Assembly: GCA_038043025.1 (NCBI GenBank)
Contig: JBBTCW010000016.1
Location: 1-5,010, forward strand
Direction of reading: 5' to 3'
From: O2-02-FULL-42-9 sp038043025
Lineage (GTDB): Bacteria; Pseudomonadota; Gammaproteobacteria; UBA12402
DNA: 5,010 nucleotides
How positions within the stretch are numbered: the first letter of the stretch is position 1; the number at the start of each line of letters is the position of its first letter. Shown one piece after another: positions 1-5,001 of the stretch. Under the pieces are notes generated by a model, which ran no database searches, was not told the DNA's origin, and saw nothing but the letters and a program-made list of their open reading frames with translations. The translations under genes and the position numbers were made by a program.

Positions 1-40
1 TGCTCCTAAAACATGCTATTTTGCTGAAGTTTTTTTTAGC

Positions 41-79
41 TCGGGAATCGCTGGCTCCCGATATAAATCCCGATATAAA
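41..79. repeat. Small hairpin fused to a perfect 12-bp tandem duplication
   Basis: TCGGGA (41-46) and TCCCGA (56-61) form a 6-bp inverted repeat with a 9-nt loop. The right arm is the start of TCCCGATATAAA, which occurs twice head to tail without a gap (56-67 and 68-79). An 8-T run (30-37) lies just before the hairpin on the plus strand, so this does not read as a normal intrinsic terminator in either direction. It lies upstream of the transposase remnant and could be part of the insertion-sequence end or an operator. No matching inverted copy was found near 645-728, so an IS terminus is not shown. Confidence 0.6.
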
Positions 80-108
80 AAAGTCTAAAACAAATAAAGC
101 CTTGTCTG

Positions 109-114
109 TATAAT
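109..114 (+). promoter_or_regulatory. Possible -10 box (TATAAT) for the transposase remnant
   Basis: A perfect TATAAT lies 33 bases before the GTG start of the transposase ORF. At 17-bp spacing the -35 hexamer would be TAAAAC, which is poor, so the box is suggestive only. No Shine-Dalgarno sequence is visible between it and the GTG. Confidence 0.35.
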
Positions 115-136
115 GGTTTTATCATAAATCATTAAC

Positions 137-149
137 CACCCAATGGGTG
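137..149. repeat. Palindrome covering the GTG start of the transposase
   Basis: CACCCAATGGGTG is a perfect 13-bp palindrome centred on A143. Its right arm contains the GTG start codon (147-149). In mRNA it could form a CACCC/GGGTG stem with a 3-nt loop that masks the start; as duplex DNA it could be a small operator. Either would dampen transposase expression, which is common for insertion sequences, but no function is shown. Confidence 0.5.
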
Positions 150-644
150 CAACAAAAAAGGCTTCGAGATATACTACCCTATCAAATACAAACAACCAAT
201 GATCTTTTAACTTCTCGTGCGGGTTTAATCTGTATTGCTCAGCTGATGAACAATGTTGGGTTTACTGACTTGATCGATCGTCATTTTCCCCATCCACAGA
301 ACAATCGAGGATTTAAGCCTTCGGTATTTGTCACCGCCTTGGTGCTCATGTTACATGAGGGCGGCTCTTGCTTGGATGATCTGCGTCATATCCACGATGA
401 TGGCGCTCTTTCTCAATTATTTTCGATCAAAATACCCGAATCTGATTCCATGGGGGACTGGTTGAGGCGCGTTGGCTTAGACGGGGTAAAGGCAACCGAA
501 GAAATTAATAAACCGCTTTTTTATTTTCATAAAAAATATCATCTACCCGCCATTCAAATCGTTAAAAATCTTAAAATTGAGCGAAAAAAAGAGGGCATTG
601 AAATCATAAAGGCTGACGCGTTTTTAAAAGACCTCTATCTTTAA
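147..644 (+). pseudogene. Truncated IS1380-family-like transposase (N-terminal part)
   Basis: The 165-residue product matches the N-terminal domain I associate with IS1380-type DDE transposases. It has an LTSRAGL segment (residues 21-27), a DLIDRHFP-like segment (41-48), NRGFKPSVFV (53-62), LMLHEGGSCLDDLR (67-80) and the SD-x3-DWLRRVG segment (99-110). Full-length members are around 400 residues or more, so over half is absent. Family-like sequence fades after about residue 130. The LDIDAT-like stretch carrying the first catalytic aspartate is not present; HLPAIQIV (132-139) may be its damaged remnant, which is a guess. The protein cannot have a complete catalytic triad. GTG 147 is the only plausible start between the stop at 111 and the conserved region, and it lacks a clear Shine-Dalgarno site. 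The ORF converges on the minus-strand gene to its right. It is best read as IS debris. Confidence 0.75.
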
Positions 645-680
645 TTAAAAATCGAGAACTGCGCATTTAGGCTTGCCGCC

Positions 681-706
681 AAAATGGGAGAAACAACTTG
701 CATTTT
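681..706. other. Weak hairpin between convergent genes
   Basis: AAAATG (681-686) and CATTTT (701-706) can pair across a 14-nt loop in the 84-bp gap between the transposase remnant and the 455-residue gene. The stem is short and AT-rich. It could be a feeble bidirectional terminator, but nothing better marks the ends of the two converging transcripts. The rest of the gap shows no gene. Confidence 0.2.
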
Positions 707-728
707 ACCTTTTATAGGATATTTGAAG

Positions 729-2096
729 TTATGGTTTTGGCGCGGATTCAGCACCCGACGCCGACGCGCCAAGGTCAATCGCCTCTACTGCTGCTCCTGC
801 TGCCACTACTTCTGCTTCCCTTAAATATTTCTTATATTGTTCGTCCTTCGCGGAACTAACAATCTTCAGTGCTCTCATCCTATCAATACCAGGGTCTCGT
901 AAAATCATCATTATTTCTTGTAATGATTGTTCTTTAGTTACTGCTTTTATTATATCATTGTCCTCGCGTATTGCATCTGCAAGCTCCTTATAAATAAATT
1001 CATCATGGCTTAAAAAAGCCACGGCAGCTGGAAAGAGCGGATTGAATTTTTCGCTACTAAATAGCCCCGCGCTACTTAGCGCATATCCACTTCTGATAAT
1101 TGTTCTGCATTGACCGGCTTCTCTTAGCAATTCCTCACGCTGATCCGCAGGGATTGCAAGCGGCTCCAGATACTGCTGTAGAATTCTGCCATTAGCGTCG
1201 ATGGGATTTCCTTTGTCCCATGTGATAGTGGGAGCCGCAGCTTCCGCAGCTTCCTCCGCCTGTTTTGTGCCAGGCGCTTTGTTCTCCCAATAAGTATTTC
1301 TATTTTCTACTGTAGAAAAAGACACCCTGGTGATAACTTTCAATCCCGTTTTCCTATGTTTTTTAGCAAAGCCTCCGTCCGCCCCGGCTTGTTCATATCC
1401 GGATACCTTGTAGCCTTTCTCTAATAACCACTTCGCTAATTGCCCAGCAAAGCCTTTCGAATCTTGCAAATCCAATATTGCCCGCGCACAGGAACTCGGT
1501 TTCCAATCTGCATCACCTTCATTGCACATCGATAACGATGAGTCCATATCGATACACATCGCATAAATCTTAACTGGTTTTCCATCATGCACCTCCCATT
1601 TTGCTTCAGCAATCTTGCGTTTCAAGTTCTGCAGCAGAAAGTCTTTACCATTTTGTCCTTGTATAAAATAACAAAAAGTTTGTTCGGTATGCCTACAACA
1701 ACCCACATCTCTGCCCGTTAATAATACCCTGCCCGGCAATTTAAAAGGAAAAGTCAGTAGTGCTCTAGCATGCTGTTTATCTTCCCGATAACTACCTCGA
1801 GTCACCACAAAACTGATGTCTATGGCCAAATAATTTCGTTCAAAACAATCTGATTTATAAAATTCCTTGTGTCGATCTGATTTTTCATCCTTTCCAATTA
1901 ATTTCTCCACAACACTTCTATGACGCGCAAGCGCTGTGTGATCTGCGGGAATATCAACTGATTTGGGATGATGCGCTCCACCTGGCTGCTCATGTTTTGA
2001 TATGTATCGAATCGATAAATCACGCGCCCACATTATACCACGCTCATCTGCATGAGCTCGTTGCAGAACAGTATCTTTCTTTCGTTTTGGCGGCAT
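729..2096 (-). CDS. Orphan 455-residue protein, candidate deaminase-like (CDA) fold
   Basis: I do not recognise a named family. The N-terminus is basic (PPKRKK). Residues 89-118 look like two beta strands (YLAIDISFVVTRGS and RALLTFPF). They are followed by C133-C134-R-H136-T-E138-Q at the head of a predicted helix, a long strand VKIYAMCIDMDSS (175-187), C191, C203 at the head of another helix, and then a helix-strand pair ending in YKVSGYE (229-235). The order strand-strand-HxE helix-strand-Cys...Cys helix-strand is that of zinc-dependent deaminases, with H136, C191 and C203 as zinc ligands and E138 as proton shuttle. The 11-residue gap between the cysteines is wider than the classic PCxxC, so this is inference. 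Residues 280-289 and 427-455 are Ala-rich low complexity. There is no signal peptide or membrane segment. The ATG is supported by GAGAGG about 8 nt upstream. The gene sits beside transposase debris and behind a repeat-bearing leader. It may be an acquired toxin or secreted effector, but this is unproven. Confidence 0.8.
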   Translation of the reverse strand: MPPKRKKDTVLQRAHADERGIMWARDLSIRYISKHEQPGGAHHPKSVDIPADHTALARHRSVVEKLIGKDEKSDRHKEFYKSDCFERNYLAIDISFVVTRGSYREDKQHARALLTFPFKLPGRVLLTGRDVGCCRHTEQTFCYFIQGQNGKDFLLQNLKRKIAEAKWEVHDGKPVKIYAMCIDMDSSLSMCNEGDADWKPSSCARAILDLQDSKGFAGQLAKWLLEKGYKVSGYEQAGADGGFAKKHRKTGLKVITRVSFSTVENRNTYWENKAPGTKQAEEAAEAAAPTITWDKGNPIDANGRILQQYLEPLAIPADQREELLREAGQCRTIIRSGYALSSAGLFSSEKFNPLFPAAVAFLSHDEFIYKELADAIREDNDIIKAVTKEQSLQEIMMILRDPGIDRMRALKIVSSAKDEQYKKYLREAEVVAAGAAVEAIDLGASASGAESAPKP

Positions 2097-2103
2097 AGAT
2101 ATT
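2097..2103 (-). promoter_or_regulatory. Spacer of the ribosome binding site that fixes the 455-aa start
   Basis: Read on the minus strand, GAGAGG precedes ATATCT and the ATG at 2096. This is a good Shine-Dalgarno distance and supports residue 1 rather than Met22 (in GIMWARD) as the start. Confidence 0.5.
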
Positions 2104-2129
2104 CCTCTCTATATCTAAGAACATTTCTA

Positions 2130-2173
2130 CATGACTTGCGCCAAACTTGCGCCAAACTTGCGCCAAAATCATG
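2130..2173. repeat. Three perfect 11-bp tandem repeats framed by CATGA/TCATG
   Basis: CTTGCGCCAAA occurs three times without gaps at 2135-2145, 2146-2156 and 2157-2167. Each unit holds the imperfect dyad TTG-CGC-CAA. The array is bracketed by CATGA (2130-2134) and TCATG (2169-2173), an inverted pair. An 11-bp period is about one DNA helical turn, so a protein binding each unit would line up on one face, as in operators or iterons. The array lies 34 bp upstream of the ATG of the 455-residue gene, between it and a TATAAT box, so it would fall in the transcribed leader. Regulation of that gene is the simplest inferred role. Confidence 0.85.
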
Positions 2174-2180
2174 AAAAAAA
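2174..2180 (-). terminator. T7 tract downstream of the DUF2293 gene, very weak terminator
   Basis: Seven consecutive T residues on the minus strand lie about 30 nt after the DUF2293 stop codon. They are preceded only by a 4-bp AT stem, so any intrinsic termination would be inefficient and some transcription may continue into the 455-residue gene. Confidence 0.15.
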
Positions 2181-2190
2181 CTTATAAACA

Positions 2191-2196
2191 ATTATA
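2191..2196 (-). promoter_or_regulatory. Possible -10 box (TATAAT) for the 455-aa gene
   Basis: A perfect TATAAT on the minus strand lies about 95 nt before the ATG at 2096. The -35 position shows only A-rich sequence (AGAAAA at 17 bp), so a strong sigma70 promoter is not evident. If used, transcription would start near 2184 and the 11-bp repeat array would lie in the 5' untranslated leader. Confidence 0.3.
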
Positions 2197-2209
2197 TTTC
2201 ATTCGTCTC

Positions 2210-2917
2210 TTATTTTTCTAATTCATTTTCAGCCTGCTGTAATGCGGAGGCTTCGACGAGCAATCCTTGCCGTTCATAACGTTTTCTCGTGCGGCTGAAC
2301 TTAACAACCACGGCATATTTTTTGCTGTATTGTTTGGTGCGACGGGTAAGTGTTGCATTGCCTGCGCCCAGATAAACCAAATCATCAAAGCCAGCACATT
2401 TAAGACATAATACTTGATCTTGTTCTTTATACAGAAAACTTCCTTCGGGTAATTCTTTGTGGCATTGACTACATTGTGAGTTTTTAATGATCCAGAAAAC
2501 TACTTGTTCCGGTGGTTTGTCTAATTTCTCTTGTAATTTCTGTTGTTTTTTCTCAGATAATAAAGGCGAGAGATAATGTGTACGATAAGCTTTTTCAATA
2601 GTAGGGTGGCCGCTTTTACTAAAACGTAATTCTCTTTTCGGTCCGCGTGTTCTTGCCAGATATTTTGTTTCACTGGCTTTTAGATTTTTTTGTTCTGCCC
2701 ATTCTCGAAAGCATTTCATGGCCATACTGATTTTATCTAAGTTTACCTGAATGACGCTTTCAAGATAAGGCACTTGGCCTTTGCGCCAATCATCTAAATG
2801 GGCATACTGAAGATAACTAATTTCTAATAGTACATCAATTGCACTGACATAATTCTGTTCGTTTAACACTTTTTCTGCTGCTTGTCTGACACGCTGTTCG
2901 ATTGTTTGTTTACTCAT
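2210..2917 (-). CDS. DUF2293-domain zinc-ribbon protein
   Basis: The 235-residue product matches the DUF2293 family as I know it. Its C-terminal block runs from TLTRRTKQYSKKYAVVVKF (about 189-207) into SRTRKRYERQGLLVE (208-222), the strongly conserved basic signature. Before it is a four-cysteine zinc ribbon, C149-x2-C152...C171-x2-C174. The N-terminal half carries another block typical of long members: SAIDVLLEISYL, DDWRKGQVPYLESV, RELRFSKSGHPTIEKAYRTHYLSP (about 25-118). Length is normal for such members and nothing looks broken. The biochemical function is unknown; the zinc ribbon and basic tail make nucleic-acid binding a reasonable guess. The ATG overlaps the stop of the upstream SWIM gene by 4 bp (ATGA) and has GGAGAGG 5 nt upstream, so the pair is almost certainly one operon with coupled translation. 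It is predicted cytoplasmic, with no signal peptide or membrane segment. Confidence 0.9.
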   Translation of the reverse strand: MSKQTIEQRVRQAAEKVLNEQNYVSAIDVLLEISYLQYAHLDDWRKGQVPYLESVIQVNLDKISMAMKCFREWAEQKNLKASETKYLARTRGPKRELRFSKSGHPTIEKAYRTHYLSPLLSEKKQQKLQEKLDKPPEQVVFWIIKNSQCSQCHKELPEGSFLYKEQDQVLCLKCAGFDDLVYLGAGNATLTRRTKQYSKKYAVVVKFSRTRKRYERQGLLVEASALQQAENELEK

Positions 2918-4761
2918 GATGCCTCTCCAAATGTCTTATCTAATAAATCCATTAATTTATGTTTGGGCTTATGTTGTTGACGCAATTGTACCAGAAAATT
3001 TTCCCATTGATCGCTTCTTGCGGCAGCCTGATACGCTTGTTTAACTTTCTTCAGCCAGCAAACGACCGCGTCATAATAGCGGGCTTTCGCTGGAATAATA
3101 ATTTTATGAGCACGTTTCTTTCCTTGCTGAATAACCCAGTCCGGCTGATAGTTCATGACTGCATCCATTACACGCACCACAGTATTTTCTTGATAAGAAC
3201 TAGATTTATCGACAGCTTGTATTGCATCATCAAGTAGTTTTTCTTTTAAAAAGATCTCAACCTTCGCTTCTTCTAAAAAAGAATCTTTTGAGTTACGTAA
3301 GGCAGTTAATAAATTTTCTTTAACGTTGTGTTTGTTGGTTTTTGGTGCCAACCGTAAGGCTTGCTCGTAGCGTTTTAATGAGGGCTGATCTTTGAAAGCG
3401 ATGATTATTGCTTGTAAAGCTAATGATAGCTTCGCTTGGTTTTCTGCCAAATCACTTAACCAGTCGCCCAGATCGGATTTAGAGCCTGTTAATTGCAATC
3501 CAAGAGTTGCTACGGTCATTGCCTCGTCGATAACGCTTTGTTCTCGAAGTATCTGAGCAATTAGTAAGGCATCGTTTGATTTTTTTAAGTGTGCTTTGGC
3601 ATAATCAACGGCTGCTTGAATTTGATTGTCCTGAATCATCAAAGAGCAAGCTTCTTTGACCATCTGTTTGGCTTGAGCTAAACGGAGACATTCGGTAAAA
3701 CGCTGTTGTCTGGATAATACTTTTATACGAATATTGGTGAGAGTAGAACGATAGCATGATCCACAGGCATCACCATCAACTTCATTATCTTCTCCATCCC
3801 ATTCTGCTGTATCAACAGCTTCACCATTGAGTACTTTCACTAAAGGCGGATAATCCCAGCCTTGTTTTAATGCTAATATGGCTTTTGAAAAACCATTGTC
3901 AATGCCATAGTCCGCGACTTCGTTATACCAGTCTTGCATTTTCTGAAGCAGTTTTTTTCTATCAAGTAGACTTAATTCGGCGCTTAAAATGGCTTCACAC
4001 CAAGCATCGTCTAATTCATCAAAGAAATCACCGGTATCACCATCTGAACCATCTAATAGTGTCCAGTCTTTGACATAGGCTTTGGTTAATGCTGTTAAAA
4101 TTACAATTGCATTGTTGCCATCATTTTTTTCAGTAAAAGCTTGGGCTTTGTCAATGATGGAACCTAAACTACGTACGACCTCAGCCACATGCCAATAAGC
4201 TTCTGAGGCACGCATACGATCAAGACTGTGTAAGAGATGTTTTGCTTCTTGCGCATAAGGCTTAGGATCAACCGCTGTTTTGCGCGCAGGCTGAGAAAGC
4301 GTTATGTTCTTGTCCTTATCTGTATGGCGCTGATCTGTGAGCAAAATAATCTGGCGATGCAGTGAAATATCTTGTGCGGCGAGCTGTTCAATCAATTCGC
4401 CTAATTGGGGTTTATTTAACCGCTGAAGTTTTTCGGCTAATCTCTCATTTTGGCTGATTTTGTCAGCCTCATGCAAACAAGTGAGCAATACAGCGATGGT
4501 ATGTTTGCAATAGTTCCCTGCGTAAGGGCAATCACAGTCACAAGATTGAATACCGCCTTTATCAAATTGAATAACAACATGATAGGGATGATACTGGCTG
4601 CCTTCAACTTTTGCTTGAATTTCTTGGCCAGATTGGATGATGTCGGTAACCGCCCCGTTTTTGTAATAATCCTGGCCGCGCTGATAAATTGTATCACTAT
4701 CAGCATAGCACTGGATTTTTTCTTTGGATAAACCGTGAATAATTGTCTGTTTTTTTACCAT
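2914..4761 (-). CDS. SWIM zinc-finger family protein with helical-repeat C-terminus
   Basis: This 615-residue protein opens with the standard module of bacterial SWIM proteins: YQRGQDYYKNGAV (26-38), a strand region with AKVEGSQYHPYHVVI (50-64), then the SWIM finger C76-x-C78-x6-C85-x-H87 followed by hydrophobic AVLL. SWIM fingers bind zinc and are linked to DNA or protein binding. From about 165 onward the sequence is almost all amphipathic helices with TPR-like spacing, for example around 353-470 (RFTECLRLAQAKQMVKEA, IQAAVDYAKAHLKK, IDEAMTVATLGLQL). That suggests an alpha-solenoid scaffold. An acidic patch (238-252 and 315-330) precedes a C333-x2-C336 pair. The architecture resembles uncharacterised SWIM proteins of the COG4715 type; the precise role is unknown. 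AAAGGT about 10 nt before the ATG is a weak Shine-Dalgarno site. It is the first gene of a pair with DUF2293, and no convincing promoter lies in 4762-4816, so its promoter may be further right. Confidence 0.9.
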   Translation of the reverse strand: MVKKQTIIHGLSKEKIQCYADSDTIYQRGQDYYKNGAVTDIIQSGQEIQAKVEGSQYHPYHVVIQFDKGGIQSCDCDCPYAGNYCKHTIAVLLTCLHEADKISQNERLAEKLQRLNKPQLGELIEQLAAQDISLHRQIILLTDQRHTDKDKNITLSQPARKTAVDPKPYAQEAKHLLHSLDRMRASEAYWHVAEVVRSLGSIIDKAQAFTEKNDGNNAIVILTALTKAYVKDWTLLDGSDGDTGDFFDELDDAWCEAILSAELSLLDRKKLLQKMQDWYNEVADYGIDNGFSKAILALKQGWDYPPLVKVLNGEAVDTAEWDGEDNEVDGDACGSCYRSTLTNIRIKVLSRQQRFTECLRLAQAKQMVKEACSLMIQDNQIQAAVDYAKAHLKKSNDALLIAQILREQSVIDEAMTVATLGLQLTGSKSDLGDWLSDLAENQAKLSLALQAIIIAFKDQPSLKRYEQALRLAPKTNKHNVKENLLTALRNSKDSFLEEAKVEIFLKEKLLDDAIQAVDKSSSYQENTVVRVMDAVMNYQPDWVIQQGKKRAHKIIIPAKARYYDAVVCWLKKVKQAYQAAARSDQWENFLVQLRQQHKPKHKLMDLLDKTFGEAS

Positions 4762-4827
4762 CTTTAAGTTTACCTTTCAACACATCAGTTCAGCCTGGTT
4801 CTCGATCACTGCTGGGTTAAATAAAAA

Positions 4828-4857
4828 TCCCCGCCGCAAGCGGACGGGGTATTTTTA
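4828..4857. terminator. Strong bidirectional intrinsic terminator upstream of the SWIM gene
   Basis: CCCCG-CCG (4829-4836) pairs with CGG-A-CGGGG (4841-4849) around a CAAG loop, with one bulged A at 4844. A-rich sequence lies on the left and T-rich sequence on the right, so each strand has a U tract after the stem (TATTTTTATT on plus, ATTTTTATTT on minus). No plus-strand gene ends here. The likeliest use is to end a minus-strand transcript arriving from the right, about 55 nt before the SWIM start codon. It could also act as an attenuator for the operon. Confidence 0.75.
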
Positions 4858-4870
4858 TTATTTTATTTAT

Positions 4871-4900
4871 CGCCCGCGCGGGAAACCCGCGCGGACGGCG
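4871..4900. repeat. Perfect 9-bp GC hairpin with AAA loop
   Basis: CCGCGCGGG (4874-4882) and CCCGCGCGG (4886-4894) pair fully around AAA. CGC (4871-4873) and GCG (4898-4900) add three more pairs outside an ACG bulge. No T tract follows on either strand close enough for it to be a terminator. Confidence 0.85.
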
Positions 4901-4901
4901 A

Positions 4902-4933
4902 CTCAAGGGGAGCGAACGCCCGCTCCCCTTGAG
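4902..4933. repeat. Perfect 13-bp hairpin with 6-nt loop
   Basis: CTCAAGGGGAGCG (4902-4914) and CGCTCCCCTTGAG (4921-4933) are exact reverse complements separated by AACGCC. It begins two bases after the preceding hairpin ends, so the two would stack closely in an RNA. No U tract follows it. Confidence 0.9.
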
Positions 4934-4973
4934 AATCCCCAGGCGTAATGTCCCTCGCTGCAAGCAGCATGGG

Positions 4974-5001
4974 TTTATACATAAGTTTATCATGATTTCA
5001 A
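4974..5001 (-). promoter_or_regulatory. Sigma70-like promoter facing the hairpin block and SWIM operon
   Basis: On the minus strand TTGAAA (5001-4996) is followed after 16 bp by TATAAA (4979-4974). Each hexamer differs from consensus at one or two positions. The predicted start is near 4968, at the foot of the first hairpin. It is the best promoter-like pair in the window and the only one upstream of the SWIM gene. The -35 region is near the window edge, so the upstream context is unknown. Confidence 0.45.

Larger units (their letters stand above)
4820..4968 (-). ncRNA. Candidate structured small RNA or operon leader
   Basis: A leftward promoter predicted at 4974-5001 and the terminator at 4828-4849 delimit a transcript of about 150 nt. 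In order it would contain a 4-bp 5' hairpin (GCTG-CTTG-CAGC, 4968-4957), a perfect 13-bp hairpin (4902-4914 with 4921-4933), a perfect 9-bp hairpin with a 3-nt loop (4874-4882 with 4886-4894) plus three outer pairs across a bulge, an AU-rich linker and the terminator. I do not recognise it as 6S, 4.5S, tmRNA, RNase P or a known riboswitch. Alternatives are a 5' leader of the SWIM operon with attenuation, or a purely DNA-level palindromic repeat. Confidence 0.35.
4828..4974. repeat. Composite palindromic element of four hairpins
   Basis: The outer hairpins (4828-4850 and 4951-4974) are diverged copies of one unit. Both start TCCC, share a GC-y-GCAAGC-r-G core and end GGGT. The y/r pair is C-G in the left copy and T-A in the right, a compensatory change that keeps the stem. 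Between them lie two perfect GC-rich stems of 9 and 13 bp. Paired palindromes around further palindromes recall REP/BIME or MITE-like dispersed elements. Whether other copies exist cannot be seen from this window. Confidence 0.6.

Noticed and set aside
143..202. ATG at 143 with an in-frame A-AAA-AAG slippery heptamer (154-160), suggesting programmed frameshifting into the transposase
   Set aside because: A -1 slip at this site enters the third frame, which stops soon after. Reaching the transposase frame would need +1, so the heptamer does not explain expression.
2135..2167. The triple 11-bp array as a CRISPR or a replication-origin iteron set
   Set aside because: There are no spacers between units, so it is not CRISPR. 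No replication initiator gene, DnaA boxes or partition genes are visible, so an origin is unsupported.
2959..3237. Plus-strand ORF opposite the SWIM gene (also 3870-4073 and 4450-4731 plus, and 4437-4706 minus)
   Set aside because: All lie wholly within the well-supported SWIM coding sequence, lack recognisable domains and ribosome sites, and are shadow frames.
4785..4815. tRNA-like GGTTCTCGATC resembling a T-loop
   Set aside because: No acceptor, D or anticodon arms can be built around it, and the T-stem does not pair.
4820..4968. GGA motifs in the candidate RNA suggesting a CsrA/RsmA-sponging RNA
   Set aside because: Most GGA triplets lie inside predicted stems, not in loops where CsrA binds, and only one (AGGGA near 4955) is in a likely single-stranded stretch.
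4863..4982. A 39-codon ORF in another frame of the same block (ATG at 4982)
   Set aside because: It lacks a Shine-Dalgarno site, and two frames being open at once over perfect palindromes is a by-product of GC-rich symmetric sequence with few stops.
4817..4993. A 58-codon minus-strand ORF through the hairpin block (ATG at 4993, AGGA 8 nt upstream)
   Set aside because: It runs through every palindrome and the terminator stem, its product is rich in Arg/Pro/Gly as expected from GC palindromes, and the predicted transcript would begin after its ATG. Ribosome profiling or conservation at codon level would be needed to revive it.
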